A stretch of DNA of 64,000 nucleotides from Ancistrus triradiatus (GCA_025084515.1 JAJAGP010000047.1:1032876-1096875); one strand, 5' to 3'. Counted from the first letter of the stretch, positions 25,226 through 45,250 are shown. A program made the numbers and translations. The notes: generated by a model from the sequence alone, not told the origin.

Positions 25226-25480
25226 TCAATGAGCATGACTGTATCCAGGAGGTGAGGCTTCATTTAAGGCTAAATATTCATCAGGTCTAATCCAAGTTTT
25301 AGTGAGACAGAGAGCGTGTAAGTGTTTATCAAAGATCATTTCATTTACAATCACTTGTTTATTTGTAAGTGATCTAATGTTAAGTAATCCTAGCTTTAGT
25401 CTAAGGTTTACGTTTAGGACAGATGTGGGTAACAGACAGTTTAATAATGTGGGTTCTGGGTGACGGTGCATGGCTACCAG
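25226..25480 (-). pseudogene. LINE endonuclease fragment
   Basis: N-terminal APE-type endonuclease start of the same LINE (LLNIRSLTNK...LCLTKTW, where LTETW is usual; Glu is replaced by Lys at an active-site position). It ends after SPPGYSHAH. Confidence 0.75.
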
Positions 25481-25849
25481 CAGACAGTTGGTTAAGCCGA
25501 TCTGTCTGCTGCCTGACCCCTGCTCTGGATAGTCAGCCCCTAACCAGTCCGGCCATAAGACTATGGGCAATGTTGCAGGAGATGAGAGCAGCATCCCCCC
25601 GAGTGGGATGGACACCGTCCCATCCTAAAAGGCCAGGCTTACCCTCAAAGGTTGTCCAATTGTCTATAAAGCCCATGTTGTTTTCAGAGCACCACTTGAA
25701 CAGCCAGTGGCTTCTGCGAGAGAATAAATTTAATAAAATTACATTAAGTGCAAGAAGGGAATACAGTGAAAGACTTCACTGTGTTCCAAGGGAAGTCCAG
25801 GCTATTCATTTTTTTTCAGTTGCAATTTAAACATTATAAACTTCAACCA

Positions 25850-26345
25850 GACTCAATCTAGAATGAGTGGGTAAGCGAAGGGAATATAGATCAGATAGGG
25901 AGCTACCAACTCGCCAATGCAGGCATGAAAGACTTGCAAGTCTGAGATTGGTTTGTGCATGTGACAGCATTCTCAAAAGCTTTATCCAAAGCTGGTCTGT
26001 ATGGCTGGGTGGCAAGAATGCTTCTTCTGGAAAAGTGCTACACTGAGTCTTGTGCTTCTGATGCCATGTAGCAAAAGGTTTTATGGTTAGATGAGAGCAA
26101 GATTGATCTTTCTGGACTGAAATCTAAGCAGTATGATTGGTGAATACAAAACACCTCACTCAAAATACACCATACCATGTGAAGCTTGGTAATGACAACA
26201 TAATGTGTATCACAGGCATGTGGTGGACCTTCCTTAGACACACCAACAAAAAAGAAAAATACAGTGGTTGGGAATGTGAATGTCGTTAGATCAATGAAAT
26301 ATTGGATCAGTGGGCTGATCACTTTTTCAACCTTGTTATTCTTCA
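25850..26345 (+). pseudogene. Tc1-like transposase relic
   Basis: Decayed + strand wording of a Tc1 transposase: "gtagcaaaaggttttatgg" then "agatgagagcaagattgat" (the WSDE region) and the motif-rich stretch to 26345. No inverted repeats are found. Confidence 0.55.
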
Positions 26346-27046
26346 TTTTGCATTTTTTCTTGATACCCCAATGTTGTAAGGCAAAATAATATTTGACTTC
26401 AGGTTGTAAGACAAAACATTCCTTATTTCAAATATATTGATTTTCTATAGGGACTGTATAATAATGCTGTGTTGCTTTCGGTTTGCAAAAGACATAGTAA
26501 TCTAGAAAGCCTTTTATGTATTTGAGAGTTTTTTTGTAGTAATAGTTTTTTATACTTAAACAGAATAGATGACATTGCATTACTGTTCTCCAAGAATATG
26601 TCTTTATGTCAGACATTTACAAAGTTTTTAAAGAATTAAAAGAATTTACCTGTACAAGACTTTTACAGTAAATAAAACTGTTGTTTTCATTTGCATGTAG
26701 GCGTGGAAAAGTGCTGCCAACTGCAATGTCAAATGACTGTACCCTATTTAACTGTTGACTGTTCACTGTCATGTCTGTTATTTTCTTTATATTTACTTGG
26801 TATTTCATTATCAGAGCATAAAATATGAATGTGTTCTTATTACCGGTTTATTTTAAGTATGCAGGTTGCCCTTTATTTAAAAATAAATAAATAGATGAAC
26901 TCCTAACTCTAAAGTGCTTAGTTGCAGTTGAGGGAAGGAGTCTAAGTAAATTCACTAAGTAAAATCTGAGAAATCTTCGTCCACGGATGGCCACCCCATT
27001 CAAACCCTCCACATTCTCCATGCATGGCTTTGTGTTGACTTTACAA

Positions 27047-27087
27047 CACGTGATTCGCTCTGACGTCAGAATAAGCATTTCCGGCAT
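27047..27087 (+). promoter_or_regulatory. chmp5: chmp5 core promoter sites: E-box, CRE, ETS
   Basis: About 90 bp upstream of the chmp5 ATG are a CACGTG E-box (27047-27052), a perfect palindromic CRE TGACGTCA (27061-27068) and an ETS core, TTCCGG (27079-27084), with no clear TATA box. This suits a housekeeping promoter. CREB/ATF binding to the CRE and bHLH-Zip binding to the E-box are established for the motifs; use here is inferred. Confidence 0.6.
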
Positions 27088-27153
27088 TGTTAGGCTAGTG
27101 TTGGTGTCGCGACAGCAATATTTTGACTGTTGTTTCAGAGAAAAAGTGACAAA

Positions 27154-34683
<7,530 letters not shown>

Positions 34684-35080
34684 GAAAAAAGTGGCAGTGC
34701 ACCACTGACCTGTATTATCTCCTTCGTACATGCAAGCATCATTGTGTATGACATCCAAAAGATTTTTGCATTTACAATTTTCTATCAAACTGGTTCTTCT
34801 TACCTTGAGAACTAATGCTGCGGTTCAAGATAAAAGTAATCTTATCTGTAAACACAGCCAATCGCATCATCTTGGTCTATCCCTGCTTATTTTCTTGCTT
34901 TATAAGAAAAGTAGTCACTTTACCTTTCAGGAATAATTGTTAAGGTCTCTAGCTATGGTTTATTTGATTTATTTTGGTTACCGGTTTCTTTGTATTATGT
35001 TTTCTAAAGGAAGTACCTCATTGACTTTATACAGCAACAATGTGTTGCCAACTACCAATAAATAAATTATTCTATATTTG
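34684..35080 (+). other. chmp5: chmp5 3' UTR
   Basis: Follows the TAA stop at 34681-34683. Overlapping AATAAA signals at 35057-35062 and 35061-35066 probably set the transcript end near 35080. Confidence 0.65.
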
Positions 35081-35160
35081 ACAATGTAGGTACAGAATGT
35101 AATTTCCATAAAGTATAATGCTTTTCTTCCTTGTCTATTTGAGTGCACTCGGTTACAGAC

Positions 35161-35789
35161 TAGGGGTGTAACAATACACTCACGATTCGAATTGATTCAC
35201 GATACTGAGTTCACAATTAAATTTAATGATTATGGTGTTTACATTAAATAAAAGACATTCCTTTTTTATTCCTGAAGTGTACACAATGCAAAACAATGTA
35301 CATTTTCTCATTTAAGTTAAAAAAAAAAAAAAACTTTATAAATTACTAGGAATGGAGATTTCCAATTGTAAACGAAATATTCTATTGTAGCTTCACTATA
35401 TCTGAAACATTCCTTTTTGTTTGTGCAGAATAACAATTAAAATTGCTGTTTTTCATTGTGTAAAAAATAAACAAAGAGAATCTTTAGTCCCCTGCAATTA
35501 AAATAAATTATTAGTTTTTAAATAATGCTACTGCAACAAAATGTGCTACTGTAACAGTTTCACCAAAGTTCAATAACTAAGTGCTACTTAAATTAAAAAT
35601 CAAAGTAATAAACAAGCTAACAGATAACATGATAACAGAAGATATGCATCTGGGAGTATGACGTATGATTGCACCCTCTTGTGTTTAAAAAATGCAACTG
35701 CATTAGATATCATAAACAGAACACGCATCATCCAACTCTGTGATGCACAGCTATGAAACATTGTGTCACTCTGTTTGGTTACACCCCTA
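35161..35789. mobile_element. hAT-like MITE with 8-bp target duplication
   Basis: Terminal inverted repeats TAGGGGTGTAAC / GTTACACCCCTA, flanked by TTACAGAC (35153-35160) and CTACAGAC (35790-35797), an 8-bp duplication with one mismatch. No coding capacity. The 8-bp duplication and ends fit the hAT superfamily. Confidence 0.85.
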
Positions 35790-36329
35790 CTACAGACTGA
35801 TCCATTACTAATGGCAGAGTTTAAGTAGTGGCTGATAGTTGCATTTTATCTGATACCGACATTCTCATAGTAAGCTTTGGTTACTAAATTAGGTTACTGA
35901 GATTTTGTAGACTGTGCAGTTCTGTAACACTTTTTAATTTATGTTCATGTTTTTGTACCCAAGGTACCTGCCTAAAACATGGCAAAACATACATCCCAAA
36001 TAGGCTCAGATGCTAATCCGGCTTTTGAGTGTTATCATTATTGTTGTGTCAGTGGGACAAATAGAAATTTGATGAATCATGTGAATTATTGGACCACTAT
36101 GATTACTATGCACATACTGCACAGCTGTTAAATTGATCTATAGAAAATATCCATACCGGTTTAAAATAGTTAACTTGTCATATATCCTGAAATCAATTAA
36201 AGTATATTTTTCTAGTGTTATTTAAACATTTTGTCTTACAACATTCCAGTAACAAGAAAAAAGGAAAGTTAATCAGTCAACAAGTCCTACTGTGTACACT
36301 ACTAGAATAATGTAACACGGATCAGCCAC

Positions 36330-37510
36330 TGATTTAACTTGTAGAACCACTTGGTGCCATCATTACATCCATTGTTCATTGCAGATTTGTTCAATCAATT
36401 GTGTGGTGAGCATTAGACTCCTCTTCAAGGCTATTTATAGTTTTCCTCTGGGATTTGGGTCAGGATTTTAAGTTGGCTGTTGAAGAACATTCACCTTCGT
36501 ATCCTTAATCCACTGTGTTAGGGCCATTGTGCTGAAAGGTTAACCACCTGTCCATGTTCAACATTCTTGCAGAGAGCTGTTGGTTTTACTCAATAATTTG
36601 GATGTATTCTGCAGCATCCATTTCCCTTTGATTGTGATAATTCTCCAAGCCCTTACTGAATGTTGCCACCATCATGACAGAAGGTATGGTGCATTTTGGG
36701 TGGTGTGGAACCCCAACACAGCACTTGGATACAGTCCAAAGAGTCAATCTTGGTCTCATCTAATTGTAAGAACTTTTGCCACATAGGATTGTAAGCCTTC
36801 AATAGAGGCTTCTAACTTTGTGTATCTTTGAGGATACCAGCTTTGTGTAGCACTTGTGAGATTGTTGTCACATGAAAATGCCAACCTCAGGCAAAAAAAA
36901 GTCTTGGGGCATATGCGGCCATAAAGTACTTTGAATCTGTCAGTTACCGCTTGGTAGATTCCCTGAGCAGTATCCTTCTCGTTTGGTCATCAAGTTTGGA
37001 GGGATGGCCCAGTTTATGCAAAGTGTGGTGGTGCCATACACTTTCCACTATTTAATAATGTTCTGAATTAAATTCTGAGCCATAAATGATTTTATACGCT
37101 TCTGCTTTGAAAGCATTCTTGTAATCATGGTGATTTTTTAGGAGTACTTAAAGAACAGTCAGTTTTATTCTGAACTAATCAAAACCACTATTGATGTCAG
37201 ACAGGGCCAGTTAGCCTGGAATGTGATACTTAGCACCAAGACATTAGCAGATCCTGTAAGATATGAGATCTGGGAAATAACTCTTTGTCATGTCTCTCAA
37301 ACCATTCCTGAGCAATTTTTTGCAGTGTGGCAGGGGGTATTACTGCCATTAGGGAATACCGTTGACATGAAGGGGAGTACTTGGTCTTCAGCAAGCTCTA
37401 GGTAGGTGGGGCATGTCAAAGTTACATCTGTATGAATGCCAGGACTTAATGTTTACCAGCAGAACACTGGCCAGAACATCACACTTTGATAATCACTTCA
37501 CCTGCTTAAT
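36330..37510 (-). pseudogene. degenerate Tc1-like element
   Basis: Minus-strand wording typical of Tc1 transposases ("caatcttggtctcatctaat", "accatcatgacag"), heavily decayed. It lies between chmp5 and fastkd3. Confidence 0.45.
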
Positions 37511-37915
37511 TATTTTAAGGTTATGGCTGGTGCATGTTGCATTCTTTATATTCGGTCATGACGAAAACAAACAGACGTGCATATAAGTTTATGTAGACCT
37601 GTTTTCACATATATGTGAGCTTTATTAATGTAACGTGAGTGTATCCAGTCTTGAGTTTAATCACTGATAATTTGATCAATTCGTTTGACATTAGGAACCC
37701 TAAGTAAGTCTTTAAATTGAATATGGAGTTCATTTATCAAGCATGTTTAGCTAAAATACTAAAAAAAAACAAAATGTATTTAAAAATGCATATCATTCCT
37801 TAATTCATTTCCATAATCATTTTGCAAAATGGCACGTTTACAACAGAGTTCATAAAGACAAGAATCAAAGTTTACCTTCAAGTGATTTTATTAATCCATT
37901 AAAATTACCGTATTT

Positions 37916-38415
37916 TTCGGACCATAAGGCGCACTTAAAATCCTTTAACTTTCTCAAAAATCGACAGTGCGCCTTAAAATGCGGTGAGTCTAATGTATGA
38001 ATTAATTCTGGTTGTGCTTTCTGACCTAGAACCGATTGTAGATGGTACACGGCGCTCATAAATCTGTCAAAATGTTTTAGCACAATCTTGGTAAATTACG
38101 AAGCTTACAGGCAACCGTAGTGCGCAGCATCGTGGAGTAATACGGTATGTGCTTCAGCATTAGGGTACGTGCATTCATTCATTCATTTTCGAAGCGGATT
38201 TCAAACACAACGCTATCAGTCACGCAGTACAACATGGACATAGAGCAGCTGTGAGAGAATTCAACATTAACGAATCAATGGGACGGAAGTGGAGGAAGCA
38301 AGAAGACGCCCTGCGCCAGGTAAAGACCAAACTGAGCTTCCGACGGAACTTAAGAGTTTTGTTTCATTTCATGCGCCTTATAACCCGGTGCGCTTTATGT
38401 ATGAAAAAAACGGTA
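37916..38415. mobile_element. pogo-like MITE, copy 1
   Basis: Begins TACCGTATTTTTCGGACCAT and ends ACGGTA, with TA at both ends. It matches copy 2 (41519-42088) nearly base for base but lacks about 60 bp before the right end. Inside is a CENP-B-type HTH remnant (REFNINESMGRKWRKQE, 38251-38310), so it derives from a pogo/Tigger-like transposase. Confidence 0.8.
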
Positions 38416-38499
38416 AGGACCCTAAGGTTTCCAATATACAGACCGAAAATTAACTTACTTCTAAAAATGAATACATCTTAAATGCCCGTGGCTTTTCAA

Positions 38500-38700
38500 C
38501 TTTATTTAAACAAATAATTTATGTACTAATGCAGTCTCCAGTAAAAAACAAATACATTACAGCCTATACAAGTGGGAACCTTTTGTGAAATCAGTAATAC
38601 AAGAGCACCTTTTTGAGTCCCAAATGTAAAGCAGTGCTAACAGTGTGAGAGAGGCTCAGAGCTGCTGGACTGAAACTTGATACATGTGAATAACCGGTGC
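38500..38700 (-). other. fastkd3: fastkd3 3' UTR
   Basis: The TGA stop lies at 38703-38701 on minus. A minus-strand AATAAA (TTTATT on +) at 38501-38506 lies about 195 nt downstream. The convergent chmp5 transcript ends about 3.4 kb away. Confidence 0.6.
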
Positions 38701-41700
38701 TCACCAGCTCAGTCTATAAGTGTGAGGGAAAATCTTCTTGTGCAGATAGTCGACTGTCTCAACCTTGCCCTTGAGGTTTTCAAACTCATAATAGGGTATC
38801 TAGGGAGAGAGACAGAGAGGTACATTAGCACAGGTACATTGTTTACATTTTTACAAGAAAAGTTCATACTGTTCCTCATCCACAGCGAAGTCCAGAAAAT
38901 AACTGACTGATAAGCAAATGTATATAACACTATTAATGAGTTATAATACCATAGTGGCTATTTCATTTCATGTTAGGTTTCAGCAATTCTTAAATATGTT
39001 CACCAAGAAATATTTGTGCAACATTTTCCTTGCTGTGTGTTGCAACAACCACACATACACAGAATGACATCCTGATCCAAGCCAAAACACTGTGACTCTA
39101 TGGTCCGCAAGAATGTCTGATGGGTAGAACATGTCGAACTGACATCCACATTAATGTCTGGAACCAGGGTTTCCCATTGCCCAGCGCACCAAACTCATTC
39201 CACCAGCATGTCCATTTCCCACAGTGGATCCTGGTACCACTTCCCAAAGGAATTGGTGCACACATACCTGGTTGTCCAAGTGATTTTAAAGAAATTCAAA
39301 ACTCTTCAGACCAGATGACCTTCTTCCACTGCCCTACAGTAAAGTTCAGATATTCCTGCGGACATTGTAAGCACTTTGGATGCTGGTCACGGGTTAGCAT
39401 CATTAGACCTGCAGCTAACCAGCTCTAAACTGTGTGTTGAGTCAAATTCCTCCCATAGCCAGCCTTAAGAATTTTGGTGACTTGTAGTTTTCTGTTAGTT
39501 TGCTGCCCTGTCAGTGAATCTTTATTTCACAACACCCTGTGCTCGGTTCATGGCTTGTCCCTGTTCAGACTGCTGTTGGTAGATACTCATCACCGCTGAC
39601 AGGAAGCACCCCACAAGCCTTGCCGTTTCAGAGATGCCCCAAACTGGTCATCGGAACATAATTATCCCTTGTGAAGGTTGCTCAGATCTTGACCCTTTCT
39701 CACTCATCCAGCACATCAACTACAGGAACCAACTGTTTACGTTCCATCTAATATCCTAGACCTTGACAGTTGTACACAATATAATCAACGTCAACTGCTA
39801 TGTGAGTGGTTTATTATTTATTAATTATTTAGCTCATCTGTGTACACACACTTTATTCTAAATATATTATTTATTATGCACATTCTTCATGGGATACAAT
39901 TTTCATTTAGGCCTCTATGTGATGAGGTGCATAAAAAACTTCTGTACCTGTTTCTGTCTCTACAGGCATACAACTATAACCAAACAGAAAGACAAGACCT
40001 ACCTGCACTACTTCATAACCCAGAATCCTCAAGTGTCGTTGCTTGATAGCATCCTTTCCCAAAAGCTGCTTCGCGTTGGCTGCAAAACGGTTTGGCCCAT
40101 TGATGCACACGGCAATTCTGAGTACAATTATATACAGTTATTAATAGACAGTAGAAAGGAAAAACATTACAAGGAAGAAACCTTAGGAGAACCAAGACTC
40201 AAAAATGGATCCATACTCCTTGTTTGGCTTAGATGATATATTAAGAATTAAACTAAATTATCTAATTATAAGTTCATAGTAATAGTTTAAATAAACTAAA
40301 ACTAAATACATATCCACAGAGAGAACATATTTAAAAATATAATAATGAAAATGAAATTAAAATTAACATTTTAGAGAAAATTAAATATGATTCAATATAA
40401 TATAATAAATTAAAATATAATACATTAGAAAATATAAAAGCTATAGTGTTTAAGCTAATAGTTTTCAATGTAAACAATCTCATAGTATAATTAGATCACA
40501 TTACCTTTTGTTTACGTCCTCAATATGGCTGGCAGGTAAGACATAACCATCTTCATCTAGCTTTATCTCCACATCTGGAAAAGAACTACAGTTAGGAATA
40601 TGACTAGAGCATGTTATTTATGTAATTGTTGTTTTGGCTTTGCACCCCAGCACAGTGGATAACAAAAACTAAAACAAAACAATGGCCAAGTATAATCCAA
40701 GAGTACTTGCTTCGGTGACATGAATCATAATAACCACACCTGAAAACACATGTACTAGCATTTAGAATTACTAGGAATTGTTGTTATACTTTGTTATATT
40801 TCTATCAAGGTGCAATTAAACTGATTACAGCTACTACACTGATATCATAACATTTTGGTACAAATCTACAAAAGAAATGTTACAAAGAACCAAATGTCCA
40901 AACTGTACATGAACTAGGCTTGAATATTTAAAGCCACAACTTCTGAAGTTCGTCCCAGAGCTGCGGCTAACTTGTAGGGCATATTTTCTTCAGACTTTAT
41001 TCAGTGCCTGTGTTCTTTTGCTTATGTTAATTTTATTTTTTATCTGCCATTTTCGATGAGTTATGGTGTGTACTATTTAAGAAGCCACCTCCGAAGTGGG
41101 CGAATTCGGTTCTTGACCAAAACTAACATGTCTAGTGTTCTCTAAAATATCCTGCGTCTCGTTTTTTTTCCCTTAAAAAAATTGATGTTAGTTGGGAACA
41201 TGCCATAATCCACCACACATGTTTTGGCTTGAATTGAACCCTAAACAGAATATTTAGTCTCACGTTGAACACAATCTAGCTGGGAAACATTTTTCAACTA
41301 CTCCTCAACTGTTGGAACCATTGCCATTGAGTGAAACAACAGTGTTTGTTTGCATTTTGGGGTTTGGCCCATTTTTATGCCCAGGAGTGTATATATAACT
41401 TTTATTAAACAGCATACAGTAGGTTTTTCAGGCTATGCCAATACAATCACAAAGGTTTCTATTATAACCAGTTACCATTTTAATGCTATAAGAACTGCTG
41501 ATAATGAGGCATTTTAATCACCGTATTTTTCGGACCATACGGCGCACTTAAAATCCTTTAACTTTCTCAAAAATCGACAGTGCGCCTTAAAATGCGGTGT
41601 GCCTAATGTATGAATTAATTCTGGTTGAGCCTTCTGACCTAGAACCGATTGTAGATGGTACACGGACACACGGCGCTCATAAAATCTGTCAAATGTTTTA

Positions 41701-43526
41701 GCACGGTCCTTGGTAGGTTACGAAGCTCACGGCCACCGTAGATGAAACATCGCGGAGTAATACGGTATGTGCTTCAGCATTAGTGTACGTGCATTCATTC
41801 ATTTATTTTCGAAAGCGGATTTCAAACTCAACGCTATCAGTCACGCAGTACAACATGGACATAGAGCAGCTGCGAGAGAATTCAACATTAACGAATCAAT
41901 GATACAGAAGTGGAGGAAGCAAGAAGGTAAAGACCAAACTGAGCTTCCGAGGTAACTTAAGAGTTTTGTTTCATTTCATGCGCCTTATAACCCGGTGCGC
42001 TTTATGTATGAAAATAGATCCGTTAGCAGCCGATCATTGATATCGCGCCTCATAACCCGGTGCGCTTTATAGCCCGGAAAATACGGTATGTGTGAAAAAT
42101 AAATAATAAATCAATTAGTAATGACTTAACCATATTATAAAATGTATTTAATTGTACTTTAACTAAAAAAATCAAGGTCCACATGTATGAATAGATTACC
42201 AAGGGTGTAACAGTATGGTGTAACGACTCTAGAGGCAAAGTAAGACTGAGCCCCCAGTAGATCCACTAAGCCACTCTTCACTGCACTATAGAGCCGAGGG
42301 TCCACCTGACTGTCCAACGAGCATCCTGGAAACATAAATGACTTTACACGCAGCTTAGGTAAAAGCCGTGGACCCTGCAAACAAACACACGTAATCGAAG
42401 TTAAGTATCAAATGTACATTTTAAACTTGACTCAGCTGAAATTCACACATACAGACCCGATAAAATGGGCATTCCAGCTTCATGGTCATGTAGAGCTGTG
42501 TAAGCTGAGACAGGACTCCCTGATCCATAACACCTGCCTCTTCTGAGAGAAAACAAAAGGCGAATGAACCCTAAGGTTGCTAGCTAGTTTATTAGGCATG
42601 TTCCATCAACTGAACAGAGACCACAGGATCACCACCAGCCAAATCTCAGCACAGTAGTAATACCAACACTCATGTATTATGTGCTTGTTTTAGGTGCTGC
42701 AGCATTAAAGATGTTTTTGAACGCTGTATACACTTGCTGGCCACTTTATTAGACACAATTACAATACCTTGTTGGTGGATGGTGATTATAGGTGCAAAGT
42801 TAGAGACTACTGCTCATCTTTCACAGTGTTAATCATCATCTAGATTTTCACTGGTGCTCATTTCAGACCATACAGTGTAACAATGTTGCTGGATATTTTT
42901 GATTGAAGGACTCATCTATATAGTGTTTAATATAGAGACTGTGCTGATGCAGCTGTATTATACAGGACTATTTACCAGCGGGTCTGGGGTTCATATCCCT
43001 GCACTGCCATGCTTCCACTGTTGGACCCTTGAGCAAGGCCCCCAGGAACTGCTTGAACTGCATGTTGTAAACTTATATCAGTTGTAAGTAGGGATGTAAC
43101 GATACACACAGCTCACGATTCAATTTGATTCACAATAATCGATTATACATTTGATAAAAGACATTGCTTTTTATTTCTGAAATGTAAGCAATGGAAAATA
43201 ATGCACATTTTCTTGTTTAGGTTTTCAAACAAAAAAACTTTCTTCCTCTGCGGTTAAAATAAAAGACTAGAAACAGGTTTAAAATGGTAATATTTTTTTT
43301 ATTGTAGCTTCCCTATATCTTAAATAATTCTGCATGAAAACATTCCTTTTTTATTTCTAAACAATGACAAGTCAAACTAATGTGTACTTTTCATCAACTT
43401 TTGTGGTATAAAAAAAAATTTTAACAAGAAGAATCTTTAGTCCCCTGCAAATAATAGAAATTAGGAGTTTTAAACAATGCTAATGCAACAAAATGTACCA
43501 TTTTAACAGTTTCACCAAGTTTAAAT

Positions 43527-43565
<39 letters not shown>

Positions 43566-45067
43566 CATTGGCTATAGCTACAATGTAGGTTTACCTAATA
43601 AAGTGTGTGTTAAATTTCCAATCTCTTACCTTGAAGTTGCTGTAGGAAATATGGGCTGAAGACTTTGGACACAAAGTTGAGCGGGTAGCGCTGCAGAAGG
43701 GTGCAAGCATGAAGCAGGTCCAGCAGAGGACGTGGCTGAAAGTGTGAAAAGCGGCCATTTAGGACAGACTCTACCTTCCGAAAAAGCCGACCAGCCTCTT
43801 GAGGAACGTATCCCAAAATTCCCAGAGCAACTATTTGCCGAGACACCTGCTCTGTAGTGTACTCATCTGCTCTGTACACAAAGCTTTCTGCCACTGCATC
43901 AAAGACAGACGGAGAAAAAATACGCCTCCGGCCAAAATACTGCATCACTCTGGTTACTGTCTCAGGCTGAGCTGTAAAGACCACCTTGGGCACATGACGT
44001 TCAAGGGCCTCGATGAGAAAGTGATCACTGTGTCCATAGTGCATGAGTGCAGTTAGCACAACGGCCAGTTCTGTATCTGTGAAGTTTGGCACATGACGCA
44101 CGGACTGCTTGCACAGAGCAATCACCAGAGGCAGGGCCTGCTGTTGATCCAGTGTGACCAGAGCCCCTAGCGTCTTGCTAACCGTCCCAGGGTCCATTCT
44201 GGTGGCTAGGCTAAGTGCTCTGGCATTCATTACATTTAGCAGATCCTGGTAGTGCCCAGCTTTACCCAAACCTGCTGCTAGCATGCTATATACAGCAGTC
44301 AAATCCCTAGCAGTCCAGGTAGTGGGATCTTTGTTTTGGATCTGCCTCATAGCCTTACCTAGCATGCTACAACTAGGCCCTGCCACTGCGAAAACTGCTT
44401 GAACTAACTCGCACAGTGTTTCAATGCTCAAGCGGCCCGTGTCTAGTCGGACGTCACTTTCAGATAGCAGTCTTGCCACCAAGCGGCTCTGTGGGTCCAG
44501 ATAGAGCCGCGTGCATCCCAGCAGAGCTCGTACCACCACCTCGTCTTCTAGCTCGGCCGAGTCTTGTTCTAACTTCAAACACATATCATTCAACAACGGA
44601 TCAGACAGCAGCATTTCTGGATGCCGGAGCCCTCTCGCCCCATCCTGCTCTAGATCAGCCAGTCGGTGGAGGACGGCAACAGCAGCTGCACCCGAGAGAC
44701 ACTGTGAGGGACGTATAAGGTTCAGGACCTGTTTAGAAGATACACAGCTGGAAAGGCGCTCTTTTAAGGCACGCTCTTCATCAGAGCTCATGCCATGCAA
44801 CAGAGATATAAGACCTCCCCCTGTACAGGGGTCACGGACAGGCCGGGTGGATCCAGCTACGAGAAAGAGAGGGTCTCGGGTCGTGATGCAGAGTCGCCTC
44901 TGTCCCAGTGCACAGCTATTAAGCAGTGGTGAGCAAACCGCAGAGGTGACATGGTGCAGAGTGCACACACGTCCCCTGGAATACACAGTCCTTGTGGCAG
45001 AGGAGCAAGGATGAAGAAGAGCCACACACCTCAGCAAGTGCAGCCTCCGCATCACTTTCACAGCCAT
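38701..45067 (-). CDS. fastkd3: FAST kinase domain-containing protein 3, mitochondrial
   Basis: Mitochondrial RNA-binding protein of the FASTK family, which controls stability or translation of mitochondrial mRNAs. Coding exons in order are 45067-43630, 42542-42457, 42374-42200, 40574-40505, 40117-40003 and 38799-38701. The phases join to 1983 nt and 660 aa (human FASTKD3 is about 662). One large exon carries the first 479 residues, as I recall for FASTKD3. The N-terminus (MAVKVMRRLHLLRC...) is Arg-rich and lacks acidic residues, like a mitochondrial presequence. FAST_1/FAST_2 should fall in residues about 300-570, including VKSFMFPGCSLDSQVDPRLY. The RAP domain is about 590-650 (CINGPNRF, LGKDAIKQRHLRILGYEVVQ, YYEFENLK). 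A TAA codon abuts the ATG in frame, fixing the start. The gene is intact. TBRG4 or another FASTK paralogue is less likely given length and exon layout. Confidence 0.88.
38985..39815 (-). pseudogene. Tc1-like relic in fastkd3 last intron
   Basis: Minus-strand copy of the family at 29086 ("gacaggaagcaccccacaag", "ccgtttcagagatgcc"), with broken frames. It sits between the fastkd3 exons at 38701 and 40003. Confidence 0.6.
40140..40245 (-). mobile_element. LINE 3' end scrap in fastkd3 intron
   Basis: "ggaagaaaccttaggagaac" to "ctccttgtttggcttagatg" matches the LINE tail at 10430-10480 and 23090-23150. Confidence 0.55.
41200..41395 (+). mobile_element. 3' fragment of Tc1-like family shared with 59340
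   Basis: Shares with 60225-60515 the stretch "atatttagtctcacgttgaa" ... "ctactcctcaactgttgg" and the end "ggagtgtata". In a fastkd3 intron. Confidence 0.55.
41519..42088. mobile_element. pogo-like MITE, copy 2, in fastkd3 intron
   Basis: Left end ACCGTATTTTTCGGACCATA and right end AGCCCGGAAAATACGGTA are inverted repeats. It carries the HTH remnant REFNINESMIQKWRKQEGK. It has the complete right end that copy 1 lost. Confidence 0.82.
42975..43088 (+). repeat. tRNA-derived SINE fragment
   Basis: "ggggttcatatccctgcact" then "cttgagcaaggcc" and "atcagttgtaagta". It ends where the hAT-like MITE at 43089 begins. Confidence 0.55.
43089..43526. mobile_element. hAT-like MITE, second copy, right end lost
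   Basis: Starts TAGGGATGTAACGATACACA and follows the 35161 copy to "cagtttcaccaa", then runs into a GT microsatellite in place of the last ~220 bp. In a fastkd3 intron. Confidence 0.75.
43527..43561. repeat. GT microsatellite
   Basis: GT units at the broken right end of the hAT-like MITE, 69 bp from the fastkd3 large exon. Confidence 0.9.
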
Positions 45068-45092
45068 TTAAGTGTGCTATGGCATCTTCTAG
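45068..45092 (-). other. fastkd3: fastkd3 5' UTR part of coding exon and acceptor
   Basis: Read on the minus strand, a TTACAG acceptor ends at 45093, followed by 25 nt of leader ending in TAA just before the ATG. A separate upstream non-coding exon is therefore needed. A strong GTAAGT donor on minus at 46054-46049 is one candidate for its end. Confidence 0.6.
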
Positions 45093-45250
45093 CTGTAACG
45101 ATAGAAAGCATGAAACAAAGTGAGGAACTAGGCAGCTACAATCACAGATTTCCACCCCTGTGCACAAGCTGGTATTAACCTGCAACTTCACGAGCTGAGA
45201 CATGGAAGTACTGCCTGTATTTCTATACTGTAAGATTATTATTATTATAC

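Larger units (their letters stand above)
22934..25840 (-). mobile_element. L2/Rex1-like LINE relic
   Basis: Minus-strand non-LTR retrotransposon. The 3' end (low coordinates) has the tail AAATAAATCTGACTTGACTT seen also at 10261. Reverse-transcriptase C-terminal part (SRLDYCDNLLAG, LQLVHNAADRVL, HWLPVKFCIDCNI) at 24615-23962; endonuclease start (LGLLNIRSLTNKQVIVNEMI, LTKTWIRPDEYLALNE) at 25480-25226. Much of the RT core between is deleted, so it is dead. Confidence 0.85.

Noticed and set aside
25423..25830. 135-codon open frame on +
   Set aside because: Antisense shadow of the LINE endonuclease region.
44511..45014. 167-codon open frame on +
   Set aside because: Antisense shadow of the fastkd3 large exon.
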